Source: DTU052 sp050951725
Lineage (GTDB): Bacteria > Bacillota > Syntrophomonadia > Syntrophomonadales > DTU052
NCBI GenBank assembly: GCA_050951725.1
Contig: JBMNJO010000020.1
Span: 1-64,000 of the forward strand
Direction of reading: 5' to 3'
DNA: 64,000 nucleotides
The notes beneath the pieces were generated by a model that saw only the letters and a program-made list of their open reading frames with translations, had not been told where the DNA came from and searched no databases. The position numbers and the translations under genes were made by a program. Positions 15,638 through 24,379 of the stretch are shown here, piece after piece. How positions within the stretch are numbered: the stretch's first letter is position 1; each line of letters begins with the position of its first letter.

Positions 15638-16804
15638 TTGCGCAGGTTTAGGGTACTGGCTTTGGCCATGAGTCTGGTGATGTTAGTAGGTTTAATGGCC
15701 GGTTGTGGCGGCAACGAAGCCACTGGCGGCGGTGAGGATGTTATCAAGGTTGGTTTTTTAGGTGCTACGACAGGTGACGTGGCCTGTTATGGTATCCCGG
15801 GATTGAAGGGTCTGGAACTGGCGGTGGAGGAGATTAACGCAGCGGGCGGAATTCTCGGCAAAAAAGTGGAGATTGTCAAGGAAGACAACCGCGGTGACAA
15901 GACCGAGGCAGCAGCCATAACCAAGAAGTTTATCAGTAAAGACAAGGTTAGTGCTATCATCGGTGATCCCTGCACCGGCATTACCAAAGTGGCGGCCGAG
16001 GTTGCCCAGGACAATCAGATGGTCTTGATTTCTCCCGGAGCCGCAGGTGAGGGAGCGATTTCTGCGGGTGATTATTGTTTCCGCAACTGCCTTTTGGACA
16101 AACTGGCCTGTCCGGCAGTGGCGAATTACCTGATAGAAAAAGGCTATAAGAACTTTGCGCTGGTTACCGCGATCAACGATGACTACAGCGTAGGGCTGTC
16201 CGACTATTACCGTGCTGCTTTCAAGGAACTGGGAGGTAACATAGTAATCGATGAGAGTATTCAGAAGGGCGATACCAACTTTGCCGCTCAGGTAACCAAG
16301 ATTAAACCCAAAAACCCGGATATCATCATTTTCACCGGGTACTACCAGGAAGCAGCTCTGTTCATGAAAGAGGTACGCAAACAGGGTATGGACCAGATCT
16401 TCGTCGGCGGAGACGGCTGCCTGGGTGAGGACCTCTACAAGCTTGGCGGCTCGGCAGTTGAGGGCAGCATAGTGTACTGCGGCTTCTCACCGGAACAAGC
16501 CCGGCCGGAGGTACAGGCTTTCCTGGAGAAATACGCCGAGAAATTCAATGGCGAGATGGCTGATATGTTCGCCGCGCAGTACTATGACGCGATGTATATT
16601 GTAGCTGAGGCCATGGAAAGAGCCAACAGCACTGATCCCAAGGTTTACAAGGCAGAGATGGCCAAGACGGTTGATTTCCCCGGCGTTTCCGGAATCACAA
16701 CCTTCCAGGCCGATCGCGAGCCGATCAAAAACCCGGTTTTCCTGTTGACGGTGAAGGACAACAGTTTTAAACTCCTGGATAGTGCAGATGTTAAGATAAA
16801 CTAA
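15638..16804 (+). CDS. livJ: Branched-chain amino acid-type ABC transporter, substrate-binding lipoprotein
   Basis: This 388-residue protein is of the Leu/Ile/Val-binding family (type I periplasmic fold). It begins with a signal peptide and a lipobox LMAGC, making Cys 23 the lipidated residue. The mature part opens IKVGFLGATTGDVACYG, then GLELAVEEINAAGGILGKKVEIV, typical of the family. TTG 15638 is chosen because AAGGGGAGG lies 7 bases upstream and the signal peptide starts there. Substrate specificity cannot be read; amino acids are likely. It is the first gene of the liv-type operon. Confidence 0.9.
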   Translation: MRRFRVLALAMSLVMLVGLMAGCGGNEATGGGEDVIKVGFLGATTGDVACYGIPGLKGLELAVEEINAAGGILGKKVEIVKEDNRGDKTEAAAITKKFISKDKVSAIIGDPCTGITKVAAEVAQDNQMVLISPGAAGEGAISAGDYCFRNCLLDKLACPAVANYLIEKGYKNFALVTAINDDYSVGLSDYYRAAFKELGGNIVIDESIQKGDTNFAAQVTKIKPKNPDIIIFTGYYQEAALFMKEVRKQGMDQIFVGGDGCLGEDLYKLGGSAVEGSIVYCGFSPEQARPEVQAFLEKYAEKFNGEMADMFAAQYYDAMYIVAEAMERANSTDPKVYKAEMAKTVDFPGVSGITTFQADREPIKNPVFLLTVKDNSFKLLDSADVKIN

Positions 16805-16839
16805 GCTATTTACCAACACAACCCTGTCACTTATAAGCG

Positions 16840-16893
16840 ATGGGTGGGGAGGGAGAATGGTTGGGCCATATCCTTCTCTCCACCCATGTTTTT
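16840..16893 (+). terminator. Hairpin between livJ and livH
   Basis: ATGGGTGG...GAGAA pairs with TTCTCTCCACCCAT and is followed by GTTTTT. It is probably a partial terminator that lowers permease expression relative to the binding protein. Confidence 0.65.
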
Positions 16894-16918
16894 GGATAGG
16901 GCATTTCGGAGGACGTCT

Positions 16919-17794
16919 ATGTTCTGGCAACAGTTGATTAACGGCCTGACCTTGGGCAGCACCTATGCTCTGATAGCCCTGGGCTATACCATGGTTTACG
17001 GAATAGTGCAGCTGATAAATTTCGCCCATGGCGAGATATATATGTTTGGTGCCTTTGTCGGGCTGTTTTTGGTATTGACCTTTGAGGTCAACATTTTTAT
17101 TGCCATTCTGGGGGCCATGATCTTCTGCATGGTCCTGGGAATGCTGGTAGAGAGGGTGGCTTACCGTCCCTTGCGCGGTTCGTCGCGCTTGTCGGCCCTG
17201 ATAAGTGCTATCGGGGTTTCGATTTTCCTGTCCACGCTGATGGTCCTGATCCGGGGACCCAATGTTACCAGTTACCCATCCGATGTTATCGAAATCATGA
17301 CCTATAGCCTGGGTGCGATAGAGGTTTCCAGCCTGCAGGTGGTTATACTGGTGACCGCCTCGGTTCTGATGCTGGGCCTGCAGATCATGGTCCACCGTAC
17401 CAAGATCGGAAAGGCTATGCGCGCCTGTTCTCAGGACCTGGACGCGGCGCGTCTGATGGGGATCAATGTGGACCGGGTGATTTCATTTACCTTCGCACTG
17501 GGTTCTGCCCTGGCGGCGGCCGGTGGTGTGATGGTGGGGATCTACTACAATGCGGTGCAGCCCTACATGGGACTGATGGCTGGACTGAAGGCATTTGCCG
17601 CTGCGGTTTTAGGGGGGATAGGTTCCGTCCCGGGGGCCATGGCGGGGGGTGTTCTCCTGGGAGTCCTGGAGAACCTGGGTATTGCCTACCTCGCGTCCTC
17701 ATACAAGGATGCGATTGCCTTTGGTATTCTGATCCTGGTTCTGTTTATCCGGCCGCAGGGACTGTTCGGCAAAGCCACTACCAAGAAGGTCTAG
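16919..17794 (+). CDS. livH: Branched-chain amino acid-type ABC transporter permease LivH
   Basis: This 291-residue membrane protein starts WQQLINGLTLGSTYALIALGYTMVYGI and contains NFAHGEIYMFGAF, both hallmarks of LivH. About eight membrane helices are predicted. The EAA-like loop RACSQDLDAARLMGINVDRVI contacts the ATPase. GGAGGA lies 5 bases before ATG 16919. A paired palindromic repeat lies between it and livM. Confidence 0.93.
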   Translation: MFWQQLINGLTLGSTYALIALGYTMVYGIVQLINFAHGEIYMFGAFVGLFLVLTFEVNIFIAILGAMIFCMVLGMLVERVAYRPLRGSSRLSALISAIGVSIFLSTLMVLIRGPNVTSYPSDVIEIMTYSLGAIEVSSLQVVILVTASVLMLGLQIMVHRTKIGKAMRACSQDLDAARLMGINVDRVISFTFALGSALAAAGGVMVGIYYNAVQPYMGLMAGLKAFAAAVLGGIGSVPGAMAGGVLLGVLENLGIAYLASSYKDAIAFGILILVLFIRPQGLFGKATTKKV

Positions 17795-17836
17795 TATTGA
17801 AATTGAAAACAAGCAAACGTGTCTCGACCGCAACTG

Positions 17837-17905
17837 TGCATCACTGCATCACGGGGACAGTCCCCACGATGCAAAATGCATCATGGGGACTGTCCCCGTG
17901 ATGCA
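17837..17905. repeat. Paired palindromic repeat between livH and livM
   Basis: Units 17845-17873 and 17877-17905 are in inverted orientation with an AAA spacer. The second is the reverse complement of the first apart from one base. A partial TGCATCA precedes them. Confidence 0.9.
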
Positions 17906-17941
17906 GTGCCGCGGAAAAACGGTCGGACGCGGAGGTGAAAT

Positions 17942-18844
17942 ATGGAAGCACTGCTGCTACAGTTTGTAGATATATATGTTTTGCAGATATTAGTGTTGAT
18001 TGGCATCAACATCATCCTGGCCCTGGGATTAAACCTGATCACCGGGGTTACGGGTCAGCTGTCGATGGGACATGCAGGGTTTATGAGCATTGGTGCCTAT
18101 ACCTCGGCTATACTGGCCGTAAATTTTGGCATGCCCTTTTGGTTCTGTCTGCCGGCGGCGGGATTGATGGCCGCCCTGGTAGGAGTGCTCATCGGGATTC
18201 CGACTCTGCGGCTGGAGGGGGACTACCTGGCCATGGTTACCATCGGCTTTGCCGAGATTGTGCGGGTGGTTTTTCTTAACCTGGACATCGCCGGGCGCGG
18301 GCTGGGGATCTCAGGGATACCGGCGGAGACCAATTTTGATCTGGTCTGGGTTCTGGTGATCGTGATTATCCTCCTTAATACCGGCCTCTTGAAGTCCAGA
18401 CCAGGGCGGGCTTTGTATTCGATTCGGGAGGACGAGATTGCGGCTGAGGCCTCGGGGGTTAATACCACCCTGTACAAGGTGGTGGCCTTCGCGATGGGGA
18501 CTTTCCTGGCCGGGATCGGTGGTTCTCTCTACGCCCATTACCTGACGTATATAAGCCCTCAGGACTTCGGGTTTATGAAATCAGTGGAGTACCTCAACAT
18601 GGTGGTCCTGGGAGGCATGGGCAGCATACCCGGAACGATTCTGGGTACCGTGATACTGACCATGGCCCCGGAGGTCCTGCGTTTTGTTCAGGATTACCGG
18701 CTGTTGTTCTACGGTGCACTGCTGGTTACGCTGATGATTTTCCGGCCCAACGGGCTGCTGGGCGATGTGCGCTGGGTGGATGTGAAGCATACCTGGAAAC
18801 GGCTGCGCGGACGCCTGGGTTTTTCGCAAGGGGATCAACGGTAG
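17942..18844 (+). CDS. livM: Branched-chain amino acid-type ABC transporter permease LivM
   Basis: This 300-residue permease has the LivM marks ALGLNLITGVTGQLSMGHAGFMSIGAYTSA and the later RPGRALYSIREDEIAAEASGVN coupling loop. It has about eight to nine membrane helices. The ATG at 17942 follows GGAGGTG. It pairs with LivH to form the channel. Confidence 0.93.
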   Translation: MEALLLQFVDIYVLQILVLIGINIILALGLNLITGVTGQLSMGHAGFMSIGAYTSAILAVNFGMPFWFCLPAAGLMAALVGVLIGIPTLRLEGDYLAMVTIGFAEIVRVVFLNLDIAGRGLGISGIPAETNFDLVWVLVIVIILLNTGLLKSRPGRALYSIREDEIAAEASGVNTTLYKVVAFAMGTFLAGIGGSLYAHYLTYISPQDFGFMKSVEYLNMVVLGGMGSIPGTILGTVILTMAPEVLRFVQDYRLLFYGALLVTLMIFRPNGLLGDVRWVDVKHTWKRLRGRLGFSQGDQR

Positions 18845-18884
18845 ACTATGTGAATGTTAATGTCACGCGAACTGGGAGATGTTT

Positions 18885-19646
18885 ATGGCTATTTTAGAGG
18901 TCAAGAATGTAAGTCAGGAGTTTGGAGGTCTGCGGGCTCTGGACCGTGTGAACATCGCGATTGAGAAGGGGGAAATCTTCGGCCTGATCGGTCCCAATGG
19001 TGCAGGCAAGACCACGCTGTTTAACCTGATTACCGGGATATACCGGCCGACCTCCGGGGAGGTCTTGTTTGAAGGCCGTTCTATAGGTGGGATCAAGCCT
19101 CACCGCATCGCCGAGGCCGGAATCGGGCGGACCTTTCAGAACATCCGTCTTTTCAAAAAACTATCGGCTCTGGATAATGTGCGGGTGGGGATGCATTCGG
19201 TCTCCAGGGCAGGTTTTGTTTCGGCTATGTTTCATGCCCCCTGGGCCCGGAAACAGGAGCGGATTACCGTGGAGAAATCGATGGCCCTTCTGGAACTGGT
19301 TGGCCTGGGCGACAAGGCGATAGAACTGGCAGGGAGCCTGCCCTATGGTGAGCAGCGCTGCCTGGAGATTGCGCGGGCGATGGCCCTTGAACCGGCCCTG
19401 ATCCTGCTGGACGAGCCGGCGGCAGGGATGAACGCGACGGAGAAGGAAGAACTCCTGAGACTGATACGCAAGATCCAGGAGATGGGGGTGACCGTTCTCC
19501 TGGTGGAACATGATATGAATGTGGTTATGAACATCTGCCACCGGATTGCAGTCCTGGACTACGGGCGCAAGATCGCCGAGGGGGAGCCGGAGCAGATCAA
19601 GAACGATCAGCGGGTAATTGAGTCTTACCTGGGAGTGGAGATGTGA
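18885..19646 (+). CDS. livG: Branched-chain amino acid-type ABC transporter ATPase LivG
   Basis: This 253-residue ATPase has Walker A GPNGAGKTT, LivG-type GRTFQNIRLFKKLSALDNV, signature YGEQRCLEIARA (a YGEQR variant of LSGGQ), Walker B LILLDEPAAGMN and a switch His in LLVEHDM. ATG 18885 is preferred because GGGAG abuts the ATG at 18879. Its stop overlaps the next gene, an EamA transporter, where the usual partner livF would be expected. No second ATPase of this type is in the window. Confidence 0.92.
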   Translation: MAILEVKNVSQEFGGLRALDRVNIAIEKGEIFGLIGPNGAGKTTLFNLITGIYRPTSGEVLFEGRSIGGIKPHRIAEAGIGRTFQNIRLFKKLSALDNVRVGMHSVSRAGFVSAMFHAPWARKQERITVEKSMALLELVGLGDKAIELAGSLPYGEQRCLEIARAMALEPALILLDEPAAGMNATEKEELLRLIRKIQEMGVTVLLVEHDMNVVMNICHRIAVLDYGRKIAEGEPEQIKNDQRVIESYLGVEM

Positions 19647-20509
19647 CCTCTCCCCGTAACCCGTACTTACTGATTTTTGCAGCCATTGTCTGCGTATCCA
19701 CCGCTTCGATCATGGTGCGGTTCACGACCGCACCACCTCTGGTAATCGCCTTTTACCGCCTGAGTCTCACCGCCATTCTGGGAGGAATCCTGATGGCGGG
19801 CAGCCGACAGCGCTGGCCGGCTGAGCGCTCCCACCTGCCGAAAGCCGGGTTGGCCGGTCTGTTTCTGGCAGCGCACTTCGGGTTCTGGATAACCTCCCTT
19901 TCCTATACCTCGGTAGCCAGTGCCGTTTTGTTCACCAACCTCCAGGTGATCTTTGTGATCATATTCTCAAGGCTGTTCCTTAACGAGAGGATTAATCCAC
20001 GGGCTATGATCGGGGTGGCGGTGGCCCTGGCCGGCAGTGCGGTCATTGGTGGGGGAGATCTCTTTAATGGACGCCTGTGGGGGGATGTCCTGGCCTTGAT
20101 CAGCGGTTTTTTGTTTGCGGTTTACCTGATGATCGGGCGCAGCATAAGGAGTGAGGTCGCCATCTGGCCCTATACGGTGGTGATCTCGGGGATAGCCGGA
20201 GTTTTTTTGGCCGTTGCAGTCGCCGTGACCGGTCAGCCATTTGCGGGTTACCCAAAGCTTGACTACCTTTGGTTCCTGCTGATGGCTCTGCTGCCGGGAA
20301 TCGGGGGCCATGGCATTCTCAATTGGGCCATCAAATATGTAAAAGCCCCCATGGTAGCCATCTCCATACTGGGAGAATCAGTGGGGGCCTCTATTCTGGG
20401 GTATATCCTGTTACATGAGAACCTGGCCTGGTTTCAGCTGCTGGGCGGGGCCATGGTGCTCTTTGGGATCTACTGGGCAGTCAGCCATGAAGCTACTTCC
20501 AGGCCGTGA
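19643..20509 (+). CDS. EamA/DMT-family transporter
   Basis: This 288-residue protein has ten predicted membrane helices in two EamA repeats, as in drug/metabolite exporters. Marks include IMVRFTTAPPLVIAFYRL in helix 1-2, SLSYTSVASAVLFTNLQVIFV, and in repeat two GHGILNWAIKYVKAPMVAISILGE. The GTG start overlaps the livG stop (ATGTGA), so it is translationally coupled to the transporter operon. It might export amino acids or related metabolites; that is inference. Its end overlaps the converging spoIID-like gene by 17 bases. Confidence 0.85.
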   Translation: MTSPRNPYLLIFAAIVCVSTASIMVRFTTAPPLVIAFYRLSLTAILGGILMAGSRQRWPAERSHLPKAGLAGLFLAAHFGFWITSLSYTSVASAVLFTNLQVIFVIIFSRLFLNERINPRAMIGVAVALAGSAVIGGGDLFNGRLWGDVLALISGFLFAVYLMIGRSIRSEVAIWPYTVVISGIAGVFLAVAVAVTGQPFAGYPKLDYLWFLLMALLPGIGGHGILNWAIKYVKAPMVAISILGESVGASILGYILLHENLAWFQLLGGAMVLFGIYWAVSHEATSRP

Positions 20510-21482
20510 ACAACCGGGTATTGGGGTAATAGTGTTCCACAATTTCCCGGGCCGTCTTGCCTTCTTTGGCCATTTCGTATGCACCCCACTGGGCCATGCC
20601 ACATCCGTGTCCCCAACCGGTACCGGTAAAAACAACGTTGTTGCCCTTAACCGATATACCTGTGATCAGGGTCGATCTCAGGCGTTCGGGACCCAGCCTC
20701 ATCCTGAGGTCATAGCCCTTGACGGCTTTATCCCCGGCGGTAATGTCAATCGCCCGTCCACTGGGGCCCTTGCGGGTGATTTTGATGGCATCAATGTCGG
20801 CGCCGCTGCCAAAGATGCCCTGCAGTTCGGATTTGGGGACTGACGCCTGCCATCGGCGTTCCCGGGGTGGGGCAAACCTGGCGCCGGGTGAATCCACAAC
20901 CTGGGTATAGGGTGCTGCCGTCTTGGCCAGTTCGGGAAAACTCTCCTGCAGTGAAGCGGTTCGGGGTCCAGCATAGGAGTGGAACAGGGCATAGGCAAAC
21001 CTGCCGTTGTAGAGCAGAACCTGCCCCCGGGTGTCCTTTACCGCCTTGGCGATCGCCGGAGTTACCTTATCCCGATCGTAAGCCTGAAAGTGTTCCGGGA
21101 GGTCGCAGGTATCGGCGTTGTGCTCGTTTTGCACCCCACCACGGACAATCTTGGCCATGGTCATACTGCGAGCCACAATGGCCTGAGCTTTGAGGGCTTC
21201 GGGCGGAAACTTGGGTCCGATCTCCGCTGCCACCACACCTTCCAAATACTTTTCAAGCGGCATCTTTTCTATGCCGTTAGTCTTGTGAAGGAAAACCGTA
21301 ATAGTAGGCTCTTCCTGGTATTTCTTGACTTCAGGTGCCGGAGTAACCGGTTCCGGCTTGCGCGGGGTCGGGGTGCGCATCTGCGGACTTATCACGAGGA
21401 TGGCCAGCAGCAGAACTGCGGCGATCCCCAGGAGCCATAGGGAGGTCTTGTTCTTAAAGAGGTCTTTCAAGTTATTCGGCAT
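20493..21482 (-). CDS. spoIID: SpoIID/LytB-domain protein
   Basis: This 329-residue protein has one N-terminal membrane helix (about residues 13-33) and an extracellular SpoIID domain. Signatures are MPLEKYLEGVVAAEIGPKFPPEALKAQAIVARS, LFHSYAGPRT, and a C-terminal GWGHGCGMAQWGAYEMAKEG. SpoIID is a lytic transglycosylase acting with SpoIIP in engulfment during sporulation. Other SpoIID-domain proteins act in spore cortex lysis, so the exact orthology is uncertain without the spoIIQ/murA context. The ATG lies after GGGGTGAAACTTC. Confidence 0.82.
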   Translation of the reverse strand: MPNNLKDLFKNKTSLWLLGIAAVLLLAILVISPQMRTPTPRKPEPVTPAPEVKKYQEEPTITVFLHKTNGIEKMPLEKYLEGVVAAEIGPKFPPEALKAQAIVARSMTMAKIVRGGVQNEHNADTCDLPEHFQAYDRDKVTPAIAKAVKDTRGQVLLYNGRFAYALFHSYAGPRTASLQESFPELAKTAAPYTQVVDSPGARFAPPRERRWQASVPKSELQGIFGSGADIDAIKITRKGPSGRAIDITAGDKAVKGYDLRMRLGPERLRSTLITGISVKGNNVVFTGTGWGHGCGMAQWGAYEMAKEGKTAREIVEHYYPNTRLFTAWK

Positions 21483-21618
21483 GAAGTTTCACCCCCGAGG
21501 TTTGTCTGCATATAGATTTCCCCGCCCCTGGTTTGTTATTCGACGGAACGGTCTGCTATGATATCTAAAGTTAGGGTTTTCTGTAGGGAAATCAAGTTAC
21601 AGTTGAGGATGATGTGCG

Positions 21619-22077
21619 ATGAACATAGTGCTGGTTGAACCGGAAATACCGCAGAATACAGGCAATATAGCCCGCACCTCGGCCCTGACCTGCAGCACCC
21701 TGCACCTGGTGAGGCCGCTGGGATTCTCCCTGGAGGATCGCTACCTGAAACGGGCTGGACTGGATTACTGGGAACACGTGCGGCTGATTGAGTGGGACAG
21801 CTTTGATGACCTGGTCAAGGCCCATGCCGGGAGCAGGTTTTACCTGGCGACTACCAGAACCGACTGCACCTATGATCAGGTCAGGTATGAGCCCGGGGAT
21901 TTCCTGGTTTTTGGCAAGGAAACCGCGGGATTGCCGGCTGACATCCTGGCGATGTTTCCCGAGTCCCATATCCGCATTCCGATGCTGAACCTGGGGCGTT
22001 CCCTCAATCTGTCCAACTCGGTGGCTATCGTCCTGTATGAGGCCTTGAGGCAGCAGGGATTCCCCGGACTGCGGTAA
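21619..22077 (+). CDS. trmL: tRNA (cytidine/uridine-34 2'-O)-methyltransferase
   Basis: This 152-residue SPOUT enzyme methylates the wobble ribose in tRNA-Leu. Visible motifs are NIVLVEPEIPQNTGNIARTS at the start, LVFGKETAGLP (motif 2) and IPMLNLGRSLNLSNSVAIVLYEALRQ (motif 3, the knot that binds SAM). Length is normal. It stands alone; the ATG at 21619 follows GAGGATG. Confidence 0.93.
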   Translation: MNIVLVEPEIPQNTGNIARTSALTCSTLHLVRPLGFSLEDRYLKRAGLDYWEHVRLIEWDSFDDLVKAHAGSRFYLATTRTDCTYDQVRYEPGDFLVFGKETAGLPADILAMFPESHIRIPMLNLGRSLNLSNSVAIVLYEALRQQGFPGLR

Positions 22078-22192
22078 GGCCTCACGCCAGCGAAGGGACA
22101 TCCTTTACCGATGGTTGGATGAATGGGTTTGCCGGAATGGGTCAGGTTGACAGGGTCGCTCCGGATGTTGCTGTGCAGCAGGAATGGGCATC

Positions 22193-22216
22193 AAAAAACC
22201 TCGTTGTTCACGAGGT
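22193..22216 (-). terminator. Terminator of the ferredoxin gene
   Basis: Read on the minus strand, ACCTCGT/ACGAGGT with a 5-nt loop is followed by six Ts. It lies 14 bases beyond the ferredoxin stop. Confidence 0.85.
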
Positions 22217-22229
22217 CTTTCGTTAGGTA

Positions 22230-22406
22230 TTATTCTTCCGCTTCTTTGATCGCCTCGGTGGGACATACCTCGGTACACGAGCCGCAATCGGTGCACTTTT
22301 CGGGATCGACTACGTATTTGTCCTCGCCTTCGCTTATGGCTTCGGCCGGGCACTCATCAGCGCAAATGCCGCAGGCTATACACTCATCATTGATTACGTG
22401 AGCCAC
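22230..22406 (-). CDS. 2[4Fe-4S] ferredoxin
   Basis: This 58-residue clostridial-type ferredoxin has two cluster motifs, CIACGICADECP and CTDCGSCTEVCP, related by internal duplication. It begins VAHVINDEC. The GTG at 22406-22404 follows GGGGAGGGA at a 7-base gap. It is a small soluble electron carrier and a plausible partner of the Ech and HydABC hydrogenases, though encoded far from them. It has its own terminator. Confidence 0.92.
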   Translation of the reverse strand: MAHVINDECIACGICADECPAEAISEGEDKYVVDPEKCTDCGSCTEVCPTEAIKEAEE

Positions 22407-22682
22407 CAATCTTCCCTCCCCATATTAATAAATGGTAACGTTATTATATTAACAAAAATAGCGCGACTGTGTGAAGTGTTATTTCGGAGGCAGTAAATGG
22501 TGACGGGTGAAAGCGGGAACCCTTTGGGGTAGTAAGGCCCGCGGATCGGGCACATTATCCTGGAAAGCGGGAGATAATGGAGGCAGAGGGCTGATCATTT
22601 GCTTTAAGCCCGGCTCACGCCTGCCAATCCACCTTTTTTCGACATTTTCGGCCAAAATAAAATTTTTCTCAGGAGGCAGAAA
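22407..22682. other. Leader region of thiN-type gene, unassigned
   Basis: This G-rich stretch (GGTGACGGGTGAAAGCGGG and following) could form structure ahead of the thiamine pyrophosphokinase gene. It lacks the TPP riboswitch core (CTGAGA, ACCCTTTGAACCTG), so I do not assign a riboswitch. Confidence 0.3.
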
Positions 22683-23324
22683 TTGCGGTTTCTTTTGATG
22701 GCTAATGGGGATTACGGAGACATAACCTGGTACCAGCAATTTAAGGATGATTTTGACCGGGTAATCGGTGTGGATGGGGGTACTGTCTGGGCCATGCGGA
22801 TGGGTATCGTTCCCCATCGGGTGGTAGGAGATATGGACTCAATTTCGCCGCAAGCCAGGGATTATGCCGCCTCGCTCGCGGCAGAATTCACCGTGGTACC
22901 AAGGGAGAAGGATAATACCGACTTCCAGCTGGGTTTGGAACTGGCAGAAGAGGATGGAGCCGCCGAGATAATCATCTGGGGTGGCACGGGCACCCGTCTT
23001 GACCACACCCTCTCCAATCTGTTCAGCGCTTCCAGCCTGGTCCTGCGGGGAATTAAGGTATGTTTTCAATCACCCCGGGAGGATATCCATCTGATCAACC
23101 GCCGCCTGATCCTGTCGGGCAAGGTGGGGGACACGGTATCCCTGATCACCCTGGGTGATGAAGCCCGGGGGGTTACCCTGCACGGATTCCAGTATCCGCT
23201 TACAAATGCCACCTTAAATGGGCGTTGGCAGCACGCGGTTTCCAACATCATTACCGAGCCCCAACCGGTTGTGGAAATCGGAAGCGGGGTAGTGGCGGTG
23301 ATTCATTACCGGGAACTGCCCTAA
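22683..23324 (+). CDS. Thiamine pyrophosphokinase
   Basis: This 213-residue enzyme transfers pyrophosphate from ATP to thiamine. Family motifs are VIGVDGGTVWAMRMGIVPHRVVGDMDS near residues 27-55, EKDNTDFQLGLELA (Asp metal site), and GGTGTRLDHTLSNL. The C-terminal beta-sandwich (GFQYPLTNATL, SNIIT) binds thiamine. The TTG start follows AGGAGG. It stands alone. Confidence 0.92.
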   Translation: MRFLLMANGDYGDITWYQQFKDDFDRVIGVDGGTVWAMRMGIVPHRVVGDMDSISPQARDYAASLAAEFTVVPREKDNTDFQLGLELAEEDGAAEIIIWGGTGTRLDHTLSNLFSASSLVLRGIKVCFQSPREDIHLINRRLILSGKVGDTVSLITLGDEARGVTLHGFQYPLTNATLNGRWQHAVSNIITEPQPVVEIGSGVVAVIHYRELP

Positions 23325-23528
23325 ATCCGTTAATCCAGCATAATACGGTCCCATCTCGACCAGAATAATCCCATCAGGTAGGAGTAAAATGAGTTCCGTG
23401 AATAATCCGGTTGGCCCTGCTTTTATTTTTCGCCCTTCGTATCTGGATTGACCAGTAGATCCTGAATATGCGGGCGATTTGCCGGGGCAACGGGATTTGT
23501 TACAGGATACTCAGAAGGAGGATTAATT

Positions 23529-23798
23529 ATGGAACAAAATCTGGGACCGGTCATGGACAAGAAGGATTTCCTGAGTGACGGGGTATTTGACAAGGAGCCA
23601 TATGAAGGGCTTTTAATCAGTGCCCGTTCCGATGGCAAGCTGGATATCGGGATTCAGTTGACTCAGGATAAGGTTCTGAAGGTTGATGAAGCCTACGGTG
23701 AGGAGGTCAGGGAAAAAATCGCCAAGTGGACGCCCCATATCCCCACCATCCAAAAGCAGTGGGGCGAGAAACCGGACCTGCAGAACTATGACGGTTAA
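23529..23798 (+). CDS. Hypothetical 89-residue protein
   Basis: I do not recognise the family. The product is small, acidic and soluble, without cysteines or membrane segments. It includes a strand-rich middle (EGLLISARSDGKLDIGIQL) and a helical end (EVREKIAKWTPHIPTIQKQWGEKP). A strong AGAAGGAGG before the ATG and a terminator straight after the stop show that it is a real, single-gene unit. Confidence 0.72.
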   Translation: MEQNLGPVMDKKDFLSDGVFDKEPYEGLLISARSDGKLDIGIQLTQDKVLKVDEAYGEEVREKIAKWTPHIPTIQKQWGEKPDLQNYDG

Positions 23799-23803
23799 GG
23801 GCT

Positions 23804-23830
23804 CGGAGGTGTAAACCACCTCCGTTTTTT
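23804..23830 (+). terminator. Terminator of gene 23529
   Basis: The 8-bp stem CGGAGGTG/CCACCTCCG is followed by six Ts, six bases after the stop. Confidence 0.9.
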
Positions 23831-23835
23831 AAACA

Positions 23836-23863
23836 AAAAAACCGCGTATAAATACGCGGTTTT
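23836..23863 (-). terminator. Terminator of tRNA-Pro
   Basis: Read on the minus strand, ACCGCGTAT/ATACGCGGT is followed by TTTTTTTG. It lies 14 bases beyond the tRNA 3' end. Confidence 0.88.
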
Positions 23864-23876
23864 GAATGCTTATGAG

Positions 23877-23953
23877 TGGTCGGGATGACAGGATTTGAAC
23901 CTGCGCCCTTCTGGTCCCGAACCAGACGCGCTACCAAACTGCGCTACATCCCG
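23877..23953 (-). tRNA. tRNA-Pro (anticodon CGG)
   Basis: This 77-nt tRNA has the acceptor stem CGGGATG/CATCCCG, D-arm GCGCAGTTTGGTAGCGC, anticodon arm TCTGG-TTCGGGA-CCAGA giving CGG, and T-arm AGGTTCAAATCCT. The CCA end is encoded. It reads CCG codons. Confidence 0.95.
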
Positions 23954-24016
23954 ACGCACCCTATATTCTAACACCGTCAACGGGATTAGGCAAGTATATA
24001 TGCTGTCTGATTAAAG

Positions 24017-24379
24017 TTACTGTTTTAGCGGGAGCTGTGACTTGTAGCCGGTGAATACATCTGTCGAGTCAGCTATCTGAGCGGGGGATGCCAGATCGGA
24101 CTGATATTCGCCCAGGTTGAACAACTCTTCAAAATGCCTTATCTGAATGCCCTGGAGCCGGTTGCGGTTGTCAATCAGCAACTGGCGCAGGTCATCATTG
24201 ATCATCTCGTTGATTGCGGTCTGGTAGTTGGAGAGGTTCTGCTTCTCCATCAGCAGGATGTCATTCAGCCTATCCCGCAGATTCATGTTGGGGTCCTTTA
24301 CCTTGGGCAGTTCCGGAGAAACCGGTTTGCCTATCTTTTTAACCCCCGTTTTTGAGGTTACAATTTGCTGGGTATCCAT
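24017..24379 (-). CDS. CotF-like spore coat protein
   Basis: This 120-residue protein matches the Coat F domain pattern: a ferritin-like helical hairpin, RDRLNDILLMEKQNLSNYQTAINEMINDD followed by LRQLLIDNRNRLQGIQIRHFEELFNLGEY. The N-terminal 30 residues and the C-terminal tail are low-complexity. Its ATG overlaps the stop of the upstream gene (TAATG), so the two are coupled. It is probably made in the mother cell late in sporulation. Confidence 0.78.
   Translation of the reverse strand: MDTQQIVTSKTGVKKIGKPVSPELPKVKDPNMNLRDRLNDILLMEKQNLSNYQTAINEMINDDLRQLLIDNRNRLQGIQIRHFEELFNLGEYQSDLASPAQIADSTDVFTGYKSQLPLKQ

Noticed and set aside
22407..22682. TPP riboswitch before thiamine pyrophosphokinase
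   Set aside because: The conserved TPP core sequences are missing.
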